Source: Isoetes taiwanensis (lineage: Eukaryota > Streptophyta > Lycopodiopsida > Isoetales > Isoetaceae). Taken from it: a stretch of DNA of 64,000 bases. The stretch lies in NCBI GenBank assembly GCA_021234155.1, contig JAJEKV010000059.1:6123215-6187214 (forward strand), given 5' to 3'. Under the pieces are notes generated by a model that worked only from the letters and a program-made list of their open reading frames with translations, searched no databases and was not told the DNA's origin. Made by a program: the position numbers and the translations under genes. Positions 44,130-57,585 of the stretch are shown one piece after another. Every line of letters starts with the position of its first letter. Position 1 is the first letter of the stretch.

Positions 44130-45803
44130 TTAGTTAGAGAGGCCAAAGTCCCAAAGGGTCCGGCAGAATGCCTCCTTCCCTAATAGGGAGGTATTGAACT
44201 TTGAAAGGAAGTACATTCTCCTTCTTTTAGTGTGGATGTTTCCAACACCAACTTTGTGGCACATGATCCGAATGAGAGAACACAAGCTTCCTTCAACATA
44301 GCATCTGCCCATGAAGGAGGTTGTCCTATTAGCCATGTAGAACCCGCTCTAGTAAGCGTGATACTCGCCAGGTCTCCCCTTCGCTTATTGTGACCAGAAA
44401 ACTCAAATGCTAGATGGAGGAATTAGGGAGAGCCAACGCCGCTTAGAAGTGAGTTCCACGAAGCTTCCTCCTCTGTAGCAAATTCCCTGCGTTCTCAATT
44501 TCTTGATCCCATACATCTGCCATATTCGTATCCTCCAAGGATCCAATTTTCAACTCCAAACCCCCATGAGTTATCCAAAGCTCACCCTCCACATAGCCGC
44601 CTTCCGCTAGGTATATTAGAGGCATAAAATGCTGATGAGCTTCACATATACAATTATTTGTTTCAAAATTACAACCTCACACTACCATTTCTCCCCGCAT
44701 ATTGATACTTTTGGATCTAGTCCTTCCATAAGATATTGTGTGCCTCCTTTAGTTCCTTCAAATTAATAACCAAAGGAGAGAAGCTACCTCCAACTAACCC
44801 AATGGACTCCTCGCCTCAAAGTCTCTGCCTCAAGGAAGGATGACATCCACATAAATCTTAATAGTCGCTAACACTGACTAATTGAGAACACCCTTTGATA
44901 CACGCGAAATTCCATGAGACAATAATCATGAGTTGGAAGTTGTAAACCGCCAGTTATACCATTGTCATCAAATAAATTGCTAAAGGAAGAGGTCAGTTTT
45001 CTTCCTTTTCATATTTCACCCTCGAAGTTATCCGACTCATATTTACATCCAGCTTATTTTTCTTACCAAGTAGAGCAAATGGATTCTCACATCTCCCACG
45101 CCATCTATTGTATCTCTGCCCCCACACCTACTTCCACTTGAGTTGCTTTATGACTCCCGTATTTGCCAGAAGCCTGTTCTCCAAGGTTCTTGGATATCAA
45201 ACTCCGGCGATTCTTCTCAAGAGAGATCTAAACCTCTCGAGATATATTTAGACAGAAATTTACATTAAGGTTGTGGAGAGTCTCCACATTTTGAGTTCAC
45301 CATGTCATGAGAGCCTCGATTTCCTCGCCAAATAACTTTCTAGCTCTATACCATGTTTGAGGCCACCACTGCTATTGAGGTTCCTCTCCCCACCAAGGGT
45401 GTCCACTTTGAGAACATGGCAACTCTCTGTCACGCTTCCAGCACACCGCTTCAAGCACACCTGGGATGAGGAAGGGGTAGCAAGCCGGTAAAGGGATCGA
45501 GTAAATGGGGAGGACTCAACTGAGGGGGAACATGTGGTCCCTTGAGGGGTTTCCTCCCCGTGTGTCGCCTTCACACACACATGTTCTCGTCATTCTCTAT
45601 ATTTTGGATCATTGACGCTGTCGCTTGGTTTGGTCACTTCTTCCAGCTCCACATTTGGGAACATCCTCCTTATTTCCCATCCATTTAATAGCTTGAGTAA
45701 AACTTCTAAAGCAACACATACCACTTTTCACGCCACTTTGGGGATCTCGTTGTCGTGATGGCAACACGCATTCGCAGTCTTGGCGACAGAGTGAGATACA
45801 CAT
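44130..45803 (-). pseudogene. LINE A upstream ORF remnants
   Basis: Short minus-strand frames at 45609-45803, 45305-45580, 44443-44625 and 44130-44336 lie upstream of the RT and may represent ORF1 and endonuclease. No diagnostic motif is visible. Confidence 0.35.
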
Positions 45804-46000
45804 ATGAGCCTAGCGCAGCTGGCAATAGACTCTTAGGAACGTGTGACTGGTGGTCCGGTGGATACTTATTTCAAACCAAAGAAGGGGTTTTGATAGCGTA
45901 AAGTTTATTAGGGAGAAAACCGGTGTGTAGAATCGGTATAAAATGAAGCTCTCCCCGCAATGGGGCCCCCTGCACCGCAACTAGTCTATCCACAACAAGC

Positions 46001-47690
46001 TTTCACCGCCAAACATGATGAGAAAAACGCTAGTTACCAAAGGCCTTTATGATTGGTGTTGGGGCAAACCTCTTCAGTGAGCCGATACCATGAGTTTAAC
46101 TCGCAGTCCGTGGTGCAAAACCCCCGTAAGAAGCCCATCACAGCTACGAGATCAAATCTCTTTCCGTATATCTTTGGTGCATCTCGTGATCAATTTCACC
46201 AATCGGGAAATTATCTTCTGCCTCCCGCATTAAAAGCACATTGACCAATCCGCTGTGCTCATTTGTAGTTACTCCCGTGGTTCGGAACGACCTCGTAACG
46301 CTTGGAGCTCTCCGACTCTTATAGCCTGCTAGTAGCCCGGCTTGCTTTTTAATTCACTCCAGACCAGCTTTACCACTCAATCAATCCGCCCTTCCAAGAA
46401 CCCTTTGATGATTTGCACCGTTTGTATGAAATTCCTCATAGCATCATTCCCATCATTAAGGATGCTCTGATCCAATACTCTTTTCCCTGCTAATCGCCTC
46501 TTTCTGTGAGAGATGAGTAATCCATTTCGTTTTTCTTTGTTTCACGGGCCTACTTTCCATAGGTGAAGATTCTCGACCGCTAGATTATATATGGGTATTC
46601 CCCCGACCACATGTCAGCCTCCGCCCCCGCCCCAACATTGCATCTTCACTCTCGATAGCTCCGCTAGCTAGAACGCCGGGGCTTTGGCAGCCTGCACTCA
46701 CCTACTCTATTGTACTGTGGCTCCTTTGGGGATGGTCTATATCCCAGGAAGCGTGAGCAGCTGTAAGGGCCTAGATTTATATCGACGCTTAGGAGAGGAC
46801 TTACCTTGTGCGGTGGAAGCCCCATGGTCGATCGGGGAAGTTGATGGAAGCCCCATCATCCGGGACGATGCATCGCCTTTTAGATCCCAGCCATTTGCCA
46901 AGTTGCCCACTGAACCGGGCCGGTAGATCTAAATGGTACATGGGTCTCCACAGCTCACCAATGAATCCGTGTTTGCCTCCCTACACGCTTAAGGTTGCCG
47001 TGATGCATCCCCGACCTGCACCATGTTCATGTTCCAAAATCTTGGCAATCAATCTCGCCTCCCAGCCTACTATTGTTTCAACTTATGCCTGCACGTCGCC
47101 TGAAAGCTCGCCAGCCTTATGTAGGGCCCCTCGCTTCCTATTCTCCTCCACAATTGTTTCTTCCTCGCCTCATCATCCTTTGTCTCGATCTCCTTACCGC
47201 CATCGATTCCATCCACCTCCCCGTAAGGGCCGCCTCACGGTAAGCTTTTACCGGGTTTAGCGTAGCCGGGCGACTTGTGGGGCTGCCATCTCTGCCCCTT
47301 CGACGATTGCAAAGAATGCCTTACCAGCTTTTGCCCTCAATGCATTTTTCGCCTTGTCAGAAACACTGTGGATAAGCCGGAAACCATGAATCGACCTCTC
47401 TCGACTCAATGAAGATGGAGCTACTCCGCCACTGCGGATGCGCATCCTGATGAGCTTCAAGAAGAACAAAATCATCTCATGTCCCCGTCTCCCCACGCAC
47501 GTTTCTCCTGATCCTTTTCTCCCTGGCTACACCTCTCAAGACCTCTGGATTTCCACTGCCGGCCGGGGCCTTCACGCTTCTACATTTTTTCGATCTATCG
47601 TCACATTCTCACTCTACAAATATCTTGGGATAGATGTGTTGGATAAATACAAATGGAAAAATGCCATTGGACTGAGATAAATCATATGGT
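46001..47690. other. GC-rich DNA, possibly the 5' part of LINE B
   Basis: Open frames exist on both strands (46808-47260 plus; 47257-47496 minus) without recognised domains. Codon-like GC content contrasts with the AT-rich DNA that begins at about 47690. Confidence 0.35.
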
Positions 47691-47904
47691 TGCTTGTAGA
47701 AATTTAGAGCCTAGCTTCAATTCTTAGATGCGAACCAATACAACTATAACAAGATAAGCTACAAGATCAAACCACCCTCTAGAGATTGGATTTATCCTTA
47801 AAGGTCCAATTTTGACTTCAATTATAAGATTTAGTGGCAAAATACAAATAATATTTTCCAAATTCGATATTGTCGCCTAATCCAAATCCATCTTGCAACA
47901 AAGG

Positions 47905-47975
47905 ACACCACTACATTTGAACCGATGACTATTAAACTGCAACCAATTGATCCACCATTGAATTATATCTTCATG
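47905..47975 (-). pseudogene. tRNA-Cys (GCA)-like relic
   Basis: The reverse strand retains the D arm and the anticodon arm around TTGCAG of the tRNA-Cys seen at 61285, but the stems are broken. The flank that follows (47990-48075, CCCATTGCAACA ... ATATGTTTCAAG) matches the repeat unit of the 60.8-63.55 kb array, so this is a dispersed unit. Confidence 0.65.
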
Positions 47976-48349
47976 AAAACAAATTTAAAAAACAACAAGA
48001 AATCAAATACCATCATATTGAGGTAACTATATCATTTAAATTGTCCCATTGCAACAAAAATATATGTTTCAAGGTGAATTCTAGAAATGCTCTAAGAATT
48101 TTGATTTCATTTTTCTCATTACATGTCATATTTTCATTTATTTTGGAGTGTTCAACAATGCCATTCCCAAGCTAGAAGCTTAGAATCTAGCTGAGCTTCA
48201 TTGGCCCGCACCAACGTCTTCGCAATGGGCTAAACAAGTAAGTAACTTATTAAAATAATTTTACTAGCAACCATAGAAAAATTAAGATGCCTTATTTCCA
48301 TTATACAGATAGGTAAAAAGCGACTTCATTCATTTTATAACATTTTCAT

Positions 48350-48420
48350 GGAAGTTTAGCTTAGCGATAGAGCAGTTGGTTGCAGTCCACTAGGTCATTA
48401 GTTCAAACTCGGTTGCCTTG
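48350..48420 (+). pseudogene. tRNA-Cys (GCA)-like relic, plus strand
   Basis: A 71-nt tRNA-like sequence with A box TAGCTTAGCGATAG, anticodon loop TTGCAGT and B box AGTTCAAAC. Acceptor GGAAGTT does not pair properly with TGCCTTG (three mismatches). Related to the array copies but in the opposite orientation. Confidence 0.7.
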
Positions 48421-48877
48421 ATAGTTTGGTAAAATCATCTTGAGCATTTAAGCTTGAAGAATGCTTTTCAATGTTATCCCTTCTGACAAATTGGATGGAG
48501 ATTCCAAAAGTGTAACAGGCCTGCTAAATTGGACCCTTATTGGGCAACTTGGGATCCTATCCCGTGACCATTGGAATCATACAACATTTGTTGCACATGG
48601 TGGTAGGTTGGAAAATACTTATATGGTGCAATGCACTTTAGCGATATTCAAGATTCAAGGTAAAGAATAAATCTTTATTACAAATGAATAAACCCATAAA
48701 TACTTAAACCCAAATCCATCATACGTACAATACATATGTTCAAATTATAAATGCAAACATTCAAAGGTTTCCTCAAATCTCTTTTAGTCTAAGAAGAAGA
48801 AATTCAACACTCCTAAACTTATAAAAGTTAATAAATTCCTATCTCCGCTTCTCAGCTGCTTGGCTACACCCAGAAGT

Positions 48878-48947
48878 ACCTTGCCCAACTACTTACACCA
48901 TATACGCAGGGCTAGTAGCACCTTGCCCAACTACTTACACCATATAC
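48878..48947 (+). repeat. Direct repeat of 28 bp, period 42
   Basis: ACCTTGCCCAACTACTTACA followed by CCATATAC occurs at 48878-48905 and again at 48920-48947. Confidence 0.85.
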
Positions 48948-49257
48948 ACAAGGTTAGCCACAAGGACTAAGTGGGGGTTTAAGGGTGCAAGTAAATGCTA
49001 CGGTATCATACACAACCAAATAACAAACATGGTCTACTTGCTCAAATGACCCACTACGTAATTGCACCCCAATGTTAATAAAGCATATCCAAGTGTCATA
49101 TGCCACATTCATAGTGCATCAAATCACAAAACATAGAAATGTTATGTCCACATAATTCCATCAATGCAACTAGTGCCCACTCCAGTTCATGCATGACATC
49201 ATAATAGTTATGCGAAGCAACATGCCAGATTCATCCATTACATATCCCAATATTATG

Positions 49258-49337
49258 CCATGGCGCAGCGGCGCCATTTGTACGCAATGAGGGCCAATGC
49301 GCTTCTGTGGTCGAAATGGCGCCGCTGCGCCATTTCC
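49258..49337. repeat. Pair of GC-rich palindromes (GCGCCATTT family)
   Basis: ATGGCGC-AGCG-GCGCCAT near 49260-49277 and GAAATGGCGC-CGCT-GCGCCATTTC at 49314-49337 are perfect short hairpins about 50 bp apart. The same core occurs at 58799-58856 and inside the TIR transposon. Confidence 0.75.
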
Positions 49338-52300
49338 TCGACTGGCAATGGCGGCATGTTTCATTTGCATGCAAATGGCTTAGCGGCTGGGTTCGTCATG
49401 ATTTGAATAAGCGATTTGTTTCGCTTTCACAGGCAGCCTTCACGTCTGGCGCCCAAAACGCGCTGCGGACGGAGAAGACCGCCATCACGGGCCTAGCGTT
49501 ACTGCGATACGGAAACGGCCGCGCATTCCTCGGAAAGGGTCGACCAACAGCGTGTGACAAAGAGCAGAGGAACTTTGCTCTCACAAAGTCGGTGGTATGG
49601 TGAACAAGACGCTGTGGATGCGTACCGCAGCATCGCCGTCACAAAGTGAGGTGAAAAGCGTGGAAGATAGGGACTTCCTTTGGTTGTACGTTGAGGATCC
49701 CGTGAATTAAAGATTGATCCAGATCGGTGATGACGTAATTTTACGATCCACGATGATGAACCATCGCGACCGTGACATACCGCTAAAATAGTGGTGGCTG
49801 CTGTCTTCATACTTAAAAGCAGTAGAGAGGTACCGCTATTAATGGCACCTGCCGAAGCTACTAGAGTCGGCATTCGTCACTATGGACTCGGACAAAGAAC
49901 TCGTCACATATTAGTCGGCTAAGCATCTTCTTGTAATATGCTCGTTTATCGGACGCGACTTGGCTTCCGCATGTGATTTCAAGGAAAGCTAAGCCAAGCT
50001 GCTTTCAAACCTAGTAAAGCTGCTGGCGTAAGAAAAGTAAACCAAATGGTGCTCCAAATGAAGGACAGAGCATGAGGAAGAGAATCGTGAAAGACGCAGG
50101 GAGTTCGTGTCTCCTGCCGCCCTTCTAAGTCTCCCATCGTGATCGGTTCTCCTATCAAGTCCCCTGATAAATGTGATTTCAGAGAGAACCATATGATACT
50201 AAATCCCTCTCCACATTTGAGAGCGAATAATAATAACCCCAAATGTGTTTCTACGTGCTTTTGCAATTTTGCAAAACAACACCTAAAGACTACCCATGGG
50301 TGATTGTTCAAAATGCTAAACAACATGTAGTTTTTGTCTAAAGTTTCATGCATGTGAATTGTCATACCAGAAAAATCAATATGTTGTTTTTTTCTTTGTC
50401 GTTGTTTCTAGAGACCGTGGCGTTGTTTACTAATATAAGACGCATTTCTACATTACAACACGTGGAAAATAAATATTACTACATTAGAAACAAAAAAGAT
50501 CCACATGAGATATCCATCGCAGAACAAAAGAAAACATTGTTTTAATGTCACTAGACATTGTTTTCCTTCGACAAACAATGTGTTAAATATTACAATGTGT
50601 GGAAAACTATTATTACAACAATGAAAAAAAATATATGATCTGTCAAACTGCATGTAGGCATTGTATTTTCTTTCATTAAGACATCGCCAGAGATACAATG
50701 CATAGAAAACAATAAGATAACACATAGTTTAAGTGAGCAAATATAGCATTTTAAAACAATTCTAGTAAAAGAAATACACACGACCACAAATTCTCGACAT
50801 TTTGTTTATTTAAAAATGCCTTTGGGAATCGAACCCAAACAACCAAGATACCATAATAATCTGAAGAAAATAATTAAACTAGGAATTAGACATAAAAAAA
50901 GTAAAAATTTTATCCATTATAAACTACACTATTATCAAGAGCCAGATGAAATACTCAAAAAAAATGCACACAAATATGTCAATTAACAAGAAAAAACTTA
51001 ACAACTAAGTTTTCACCACTCCATCAAGGTGCAAAGAAAAGTAGTTTGAGCACATAGGATCCAGAGGTTTGATCATATGTGCATAGAAGAAAAGCAAGTG
51101 AGCAAAAGCAAGAAAAACAAAAAAACGAGTACTTAAAAGGCTACCAAACATGCAACATGCAAGGCAACCTATGCTACTATGTACTGGTACAATCTACCAT
51201 AGTCGCTTAGCGGTGATCAGTAATATGGGGTCGATCTTTAAATGAATTTGAAAAACAATAATATTTAAAAGAAAAGCCAGCTTAATATACACAATATTTC
51301 GTCCTATAACAATTCTCGTTGCCAAATTAACTATGTGTTCAAGCATGTCATGGAAACCATTCCATAACCGGTCGTGTAATCGTGATCATTTTTTAAATCT
51401 ATATCCAAAGAATAAAAAGCTTATCAAACCTCGATAAGGAGAGCTCCTCTAACATCAATATCCACTTTAGACAAATCTGAATCCTCGTTTCATATTGTTC
51501 TAAAGTTAAAAGCAAATACGAAATTGGAAAGTAGAACCGCATACAAGATTTTTAAGAGATTAAGATTTATCGCCCTACTGAAAAGCTCAGCACCTCCTTG
51601 CAACCTTTCCAAATCGCTTCGCGTGCTTGATGGAAAGACCTAGCTCCATTACATCACGGTGTTCAAGAACGAGGATTTAAATGAAAATGTTAGTCGATAG
51701 TAAAGGAAGATAAAGCATCATTTCAAATAGGGCATCCGGCAACCACAAGTTAGCCAACCTCTGGTGATTCGACATGTCTAGTGCCGCTATGCCTTTAAGT
51801 AATCTATGCAAATGCAAGTAATTACAGCAATTAGTAATATCCAAGTTTAAAGAAAGAAAGAAGGATCTTAGCAAAATGATTTATAATGAATTTAAATCTG
51901 TTCTAACAAGAAAAATGCAGAACCGCTAAGGGCTCAACAAGAAAATGCAATAATCATGAAGATCTTAGAAATGCAAGGGAGCTTATCCGCATCGCTTCAT
52001 GAATATCTTAAAATGCGAGCTGGTCTATTTGGGCTTCACAAGGTTGCATCGAATCGATATAATGCAAGGAGCTTATCTACTATCAATTCTAAAGTGCCGA
52101 AACTGAAATCGCGAAGCACAGTCGGCTTGGACGACAGAGAAAAAAGATACTAAGGCAACAAAGAGTTTTACCGTAAGTGCATCATAAGATTCAAGACATA
52201 GCCATATCTAAAGTATTTTCGATTTGTTTCAAGAAGAGGGCTGGCGCTTTGTTTTTGATTTGCTCGTAGGCGAAGGCGGTATAAAATATACGGAGAAGTA

Positions 52301-55300
52301 TCAAGATACTAAACGCCATCGCCATACGCCTACCACCGAAGCCGAGCATCAGGCGTAGAGCTGGAACAAACTCAACCGCCTTCATATTTCAGTCTCGGAC
52401 TAATAGAATGATAGGCCTAGATCAAAATCTAGCCGCTCATCCTAAAACATCTCTACCGCTGAATGCATGCTTACTATAATATGTTTTATTGTTTGTTAAA
52501 CTAACCCTTTAAGCATGACTCTTCATTTGTTCAATACCCCTCTAGCACAAGATGAATTTTAAGGAAATAATTCTTCGAACCTTATACAGCAAAAAGTACA
52601 ATAATCGTTTCCATGTATTTGCAAGATTTGCCATCACCTCTATTATATCAAAAGTTAGATTGTTCTCTAATCTTTATAATGTACATTTGTCCCTTTACTC
52701 TAAAAACATTTTCTTTAGAGTTAGGCTTTCTATTCATTCCAATAGTATGAGAACAATTTCAACTTTGTAAATTTATGAATAGGGCTTCTCCTATTCTCTT
52801 CTTAACATTGTTCAATTCACTATGTTCGACATTTAACTCAATATCTGGGAGAACACCCAACTCCCATATTTCATATTGTTTGGCATCGCCCAACATCTTT
52901 GCAATGTCGCCTCTATTAAGCAAAGACCCTGCAAACCCATGTTGTATTAACTCTATGGATGCAAAATGAGAATATGTTATTTCAAATTCCTTATTAAACG
53001 TACAGCATAAGTTACGCTAAGAACATTGCAACCACTCATCACAATAGGGCTATGAAATGTAATTCACAGAACCACATACGTATATCGAGAGACACAACCA
53101 GAACAACTTCGGCACATGAGTGAAAAGGTACATGTGGCTTTGGACACAAAGGCCAAGAGGCACTAGGTTACGGTTAGGATTAAATGCTGAAAACACAAAA
53201 TTAGACAGTTGGAGATTACCCAACTTATCGCCATGTTGACCCGCATAGATTAATTACGAGATTATAAAAAGAGAGAGAAATCGCCAGTTGGAAGGAGAAA
53301 TGTTGGAATAAAGTTTGATGACGTTTTCTTCCGTGTTTGACGTTGCATCGAGGTTATTGTGTTCAGCATGTTGCTTTATGTTTATGTTAATCGTTGAACC
53401 GCAGCGATGTTTTAAATGTTTGTAACGAACATAACAAAAACATAAGAATAGGGTACGAATGTAATCCAACGCATAACTCCGTTTTCATTTAAACCACCGC
53501 GCTGTATCCGGAGTCCTTCCATCGCTATTCCGCATCGATCAACAAGCAATTCCTGATCATGACCCATCTTTTCAACGATTCCGCATCCAAGAACTGCGTG
53601 GAAAGTGCGCCGCGATTGTTTCGCTCGATATACCGCATACCGCGAGCATCGATGGAGATTATTTTCTAGAGTTATGTGGTGGGACAAAAGACAAAAAATC
53701 ATTCCCAAGAATGTTCTATTTAGTTAATTCCAAACGCACCCCGTCACGCTATAAAATCTGAGTTTCCACAAGGAACTTCTGCTTTGCTAGTGAAAGAACA
53801 AAGAGAGTAATACGGATACTGGCCGCGATTCTTGTGGATATGCTTGTATTGTTAAAACTGGTCCCTCGGTTACCTAGTCAGCCTGGTGTATGTCTTGTGA
53901 TGCGCATATGGATATGGATGAGCAAGGAATCATAAAGGAAACCATTAAATCGGAGAAATTTCGGGCAAGAGCCCAATGAGCAAGATCAACTTGCCCGGCC
54001 GATTTCCTTCTTTGCAAAGTCAAGCATCTTTTGGGTGAGGAGACCTGAGGGTTAACGGGTTCACGCTGGAGACCTACCTACCAACATACCGATGCCAAGG
54101 TGGTCGCTTACGCCACTCTAGGCTCGCTACGCCATCTAGGGCACCCAAATGGTGACATGGCATGCCCGCTAGCGGCAAGGCCAAGTTTCAAAATGAAAAG
54201 ATGTCCACATCTTGGTCTTTCTATCGGTGATAGCAAATTTTGGGTGACATGGCTAGATGGATGGTGACATAGACATGATGACTAGACTTTATGCAAGCAA
54301 AGCATAACCTTAAAATTTTGGTAGAGGAGTTTGGCAATGGATAGAATAGGATCTTGCTACCGACCTTCCCAACCAAACCAAAGCCGTGACCGCGCCATTC
54401 CAAAAAATCATTTGAAAAAGATAAGCACAACTCTCGATATCTCGTGATCTAAGTGCAACCACCCTCTTGTTTAGGGATCCTAATGTAGTTGATGCCTTTT
54501 GCAAAATTTTGCATCAAAGATTTGCCACTACAAACCCGGAGGTTCTAACACACTATATCCATCATGATATGTCCTGCGCAAAAGACCAAAATTCGACTCC
54601 AAAACATAAACCTTCAACAACCTAGCGGCAACTCATATTACGTTTCTGAGGCCGAAAACATTATGGTTCTTTTCATGGATAACTTGCACCATCTCTAAAA
54701 CATGAATGCGTAGTCATGCCAAATCTGAAATGTCGATCACTCCGGCCATCCGTATTATCCCAAACAATGCCCTCTACCGCAAAAGTGGCTCTTGACTTCT
54801 AATTGCCATAGCTGGAGAAGAATAGATCCAAACCCCATTTCTTTCAGTTCATTGCTTCGCTCAACCGCAACTTGACCATGTCCTGCAGTAACCACTAACT
54901 CGATTTCCATAACGTGAACCCTTCAATAACCTAGTGTCACACTGTGGTTTACTGCTGAGGCCATATCCTGGGCCGATTCGACCAAAATCTTGCACAATGT
55001 CACGAGTGGAGGGTGCGTTGACAAAGATGGACCCTAAACCTTCGAAGCAGCGCTCGACCTAAAAAGTCAATGGCCTAGGGCCGGTCACACCGCCATGTAG
55101 GTTCGTGTTTTCATTGCAAAAATGACCGCGTAACTTGTCCCTAGGGTACCATTCTGACGATATGAGTAAGTCGGTCTCCATTCAAGCTTCAGCCGTCTCT
55201 AACGACAAAATACTGGGTTTCTCACAAGGTCAACCGCAGGACGCTTCCGCTTGGTAAGTTCTCCTGACTCCATCTTTGATTTTTGAACCCGCCGGGCAGT

Positions 55301-55560
55301 TACTTGAACAGCAGCATTCAATGGTTGGATAGCGGTAGTCCCAGCTCCCGTGAGTGGGGGCATTGCATTTTCCTGTGAGCGCCGGCAAGAAAGGTCAGCC
55401 GACAACCTTTCTCTCGATGTCCATCTCCGTCTGGCCTCTCCTCCGTGAGGAAGTCACAGTCCCCGCCCTCGGGTTCTGACTTGGGAAGGATACGCTTTAA
55501 GTTCTTCAAGATCCTATTCTCTGCATCCCTGGGCCGAACCCTCTCACCAAAAATTCCACT
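49338..55560. other. Anonymous DNA, 6.2 kb
   Basis: No gene recognised. The AT-rich part is 50.3-53.1 kb. A short tRNA T-arm-like word (GGTTCGATTCCC on the minus strand, about 50825) lacks the rest of a cloverleaf. Open frames at 55199-55510 on the minus strand are hydrophilic and unrecognised. Confidence 0.3.
54570..54962 (+). repeat. Imperfect direct repeat, about 84 bp, 310 bp apart
   Basis: Segments 54570-54653 and 54879-54962 share TGTCCTGC, the stretch around CCTTCAACAACCTAG/CCTTCAATAACCTAG, and TGAGGCC in order. Probably an old tandem duplication. Confidence 0.55.
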
Positions 55561-57585
55561 GATGCCTAGGTGGCATGGTTGAGCCTAGGTGGGCATGCCC
55601 GATCCACCTGGCATAAGTCAGAGCCTAGGTGGTATGTTGGAGCCCACATGGTACGTTTGAGCCACCTTGGTGACACAGCCGGAGCCTGTGGTGGCATGTT
55701 GGAGCCTAGGTGGTACTGCTTGAGCCACCTTGCATGTTGGAGCCACCTTGGCATGTTTGTGCATGTTGGAGCCACCTGCGTTTGAGCCACCTTGGGAGCC
55801 TATATAGGTGGCATGTTTGTGCCACCTGGGAGCCTAGGTGGCATGTTTACCACCTTGTCATGTTGGAGCCTAGGTGGCATGTTGGAGCCTTTGTCATGTT
55901 GGAGCCACCTGGCATTGGCCCACTGGCATGTTGGAGCTCATCGGCATGTTTGAGCCACCTTGGCATTGAGCCTAGTTGGCATGTTGGGCCTAGGTGGCAT
56001 GTTTGAGCCTATAGCTGATGTTTGTGGCATGTTGGAGCCTAGGCATGTTGGAGCCACTTGCATGTTTGCCCACCTTGGAGCCTAGGGTACTGCCTGGAGC
56101 TTCACCTGTCATTGGAGCTCAGGGTGGTGGGCATGTTGGAGCCACCTTGTCATGTTGGAGCCTAGGTAGAAGGTTGGAGCCAACCTGGCATGTCAGAGCC
56201 AGGTGGCATGTTGGAGCCCATGTGGTGCATGTTTGAGCCACCTTGGCATGTTTTGAGCCTATGTGGCATGTTGGAGCCTAGTGGTATGTTTGAGCCACCT
56301 TGGCTGTTTGAGCCTATAGTGGCATGCTGTTGGAGCCTAGGTGAGCATGTTTGACACCCTGGCATGTTTGAGAATGCTGGAGCCTAGGTGGTGATGCTTG
56401 AGCCACCTTGTCATGTTGGAGCCTGTGTGGCATGTGTATGAGCCTAGGTGGTGATGTTTGAGCCAATCTTGGCATGTTTGCCTATATGTGGCATGTTGGA
56501 ACTTAGTGTAGACATGTTTGAGCCACCTTGGCATGTTGGAGCCTAGGTGGCATGTTGGAGCCCAGGTCACAAGTGGCATGTTTGAGCCACTCCAGATGCT
56601 TGAGCCACCTGGCATGTTGCCTAGGTGGCATGTTGGAGCCTAGATGTAGCGTTTGAGCCACCTTGGCATGTTGGAGCCTAGGGTGGCATGTTGGTTAACA
56701 TCGCAGAGTGTTTGAGCCACTCCCGCATGTTTGAGCCCAGGGTGGCATGTGGCGATTGGAGCTCAGAAGGTGATGTTGGAGCCCACGCAGTTATGCTCGG
56801 AGCCACCTTGGCATGTTGGAGCCTAGGTGGCCTGGAGACCGCTGGGCAGAGGTGAGCCACCTTGGCATGTTGGAGCCTGGTGGCATGCTTGGAGTCACCT
56901 TGGCATGTTGGAGCCTCATGTTTGAGCCACCTTGGCACGTTTGAGCCCAAGTGGTGCTGTTGGGAGCCTAGGTGAAAGCACGTTTGAGCCACCTTGGCAC
57001 GCTGGAGCCTAGTAGCATGCTGGCTCACGGTGATGCCTGAGCCACCTTGGCATGTTGGAGCCTAGGTGGCATGTTGGAGCCCGTGAACAGCATGTTCGAG
57101 CCACCTCAAGGCCTAGGTGGCATATTGGAGCCGCGGGTGGCACGTTTGGAGCCACCTTTGGCATGTTAGAGCTCAGAGGCATTTTGGGAGCCCGCCTGGC
57201 ATGTTGGAGCCCAGTGGCATGTTGTGAGCCACCTTGGCTGTTGGAGCCCTCAAGTGGCATGTTTGACACTGCATGTTTGACCGGGTGGCATGTTGGAGCC
57301 CAGGGTACATGTTTGAGCCACCTTGGGATGCTGGAGCCCAGGGTGGCATGTGTTGGAGCTCACGCGGCATGTTTGACATCTTGGCATGTTGATTCACATG
57401 GCATGTTTGAGCCACCTCATTGAGCCTAGTTGGCATGTGTTGGAGCCCACTGCAGCATGATTGAGCCACCTGGCATGTTGGAGCCAGGGTGGCATGTTGA
57501 GTCCATCGGCATGTTTGAGCCACCTTGGCATGTTAGGAGCCACCTCTTTGCATGTTATGAGGGTGGTACGTTTGAGTCCTTCAAG
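55561..57585 (+). repeat. Minisatellite of alternating 19-bp monomers
   Basis: Two related monomers, TTGGAGCCTAGGTGGCATG and TTTGAGCCACCTTGGCATG, alternate for about 2 kb (roughly 100 monomers), many with small deletions. Each monomer pairs in part with the other (CCTAGGTGG against CCACCTTGG), so single strands can fold repeatedly. All frames translate as GGMLEP- or LSHLGMLEP-like repeats by chance; I do not consider these proteins. Confidence 0.95.

Larger units (their letters stand above)
40977..46000 (-). mobile_element. LINE (A), ending in poly(A), nested in LINE B
   Basis: An 18-T run at 40977-40994 on the plus strand is a poly(A) tail on the minus strand, directly followed by LINE B RT sequence. 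Upstream on the minus strand come a 3' UTR, a zf-RVT-like C-terminal domain (41287-41632), RT (42.9-43.5 kb) and earlier ORFs to about 45.8 kb. No target duplication was identified, and the 5' limit is approximate. Confidence 0.65.
38993..47680 (-). mobile_element. LINE (B), split by LINE A
   Basis: Minus-strand RT sequence runs from about 40970 down to about 39300 with the 3' UTR and microsatellite tail at 38992-38933. Its N-terminal half would lie beyond LINE A, in the GC-rich DNA at about 46.0-47.7 kb, but I could not recognise it there, so the upper limit is a guess. Confidence 0.5.

Noticed and set aside
46808-47260. Plus-strand ORF of 150 codons as a gene
   Set aside because: Low-complexity Pro/Ser-rich composition in GC-rich DNA next to LINE sequence on the other strand; no motif.
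49979-50365. Minus-strand ORF of 128 codons as a gene
   Set aside because: No recognisable domain, no splice or promoter context, composition like surrounding noncoding DNA.
50815-50870. tRNA gene suggested by a GGTTCGATTCCC word on the minus strand
   Set aside because: Only a T-arm is visible; no D arm, anticodon arm or acceptor pairing could be built around it.
55566-57523. Long open frames in the 55.6-57.6 kb repeat on both strands
   Set aside because: A 19-bp repeat unit with few stop codons opens frames in all phases; the repetitive LEPRWHVGA-like peptides change frame at every indel and have no start context.
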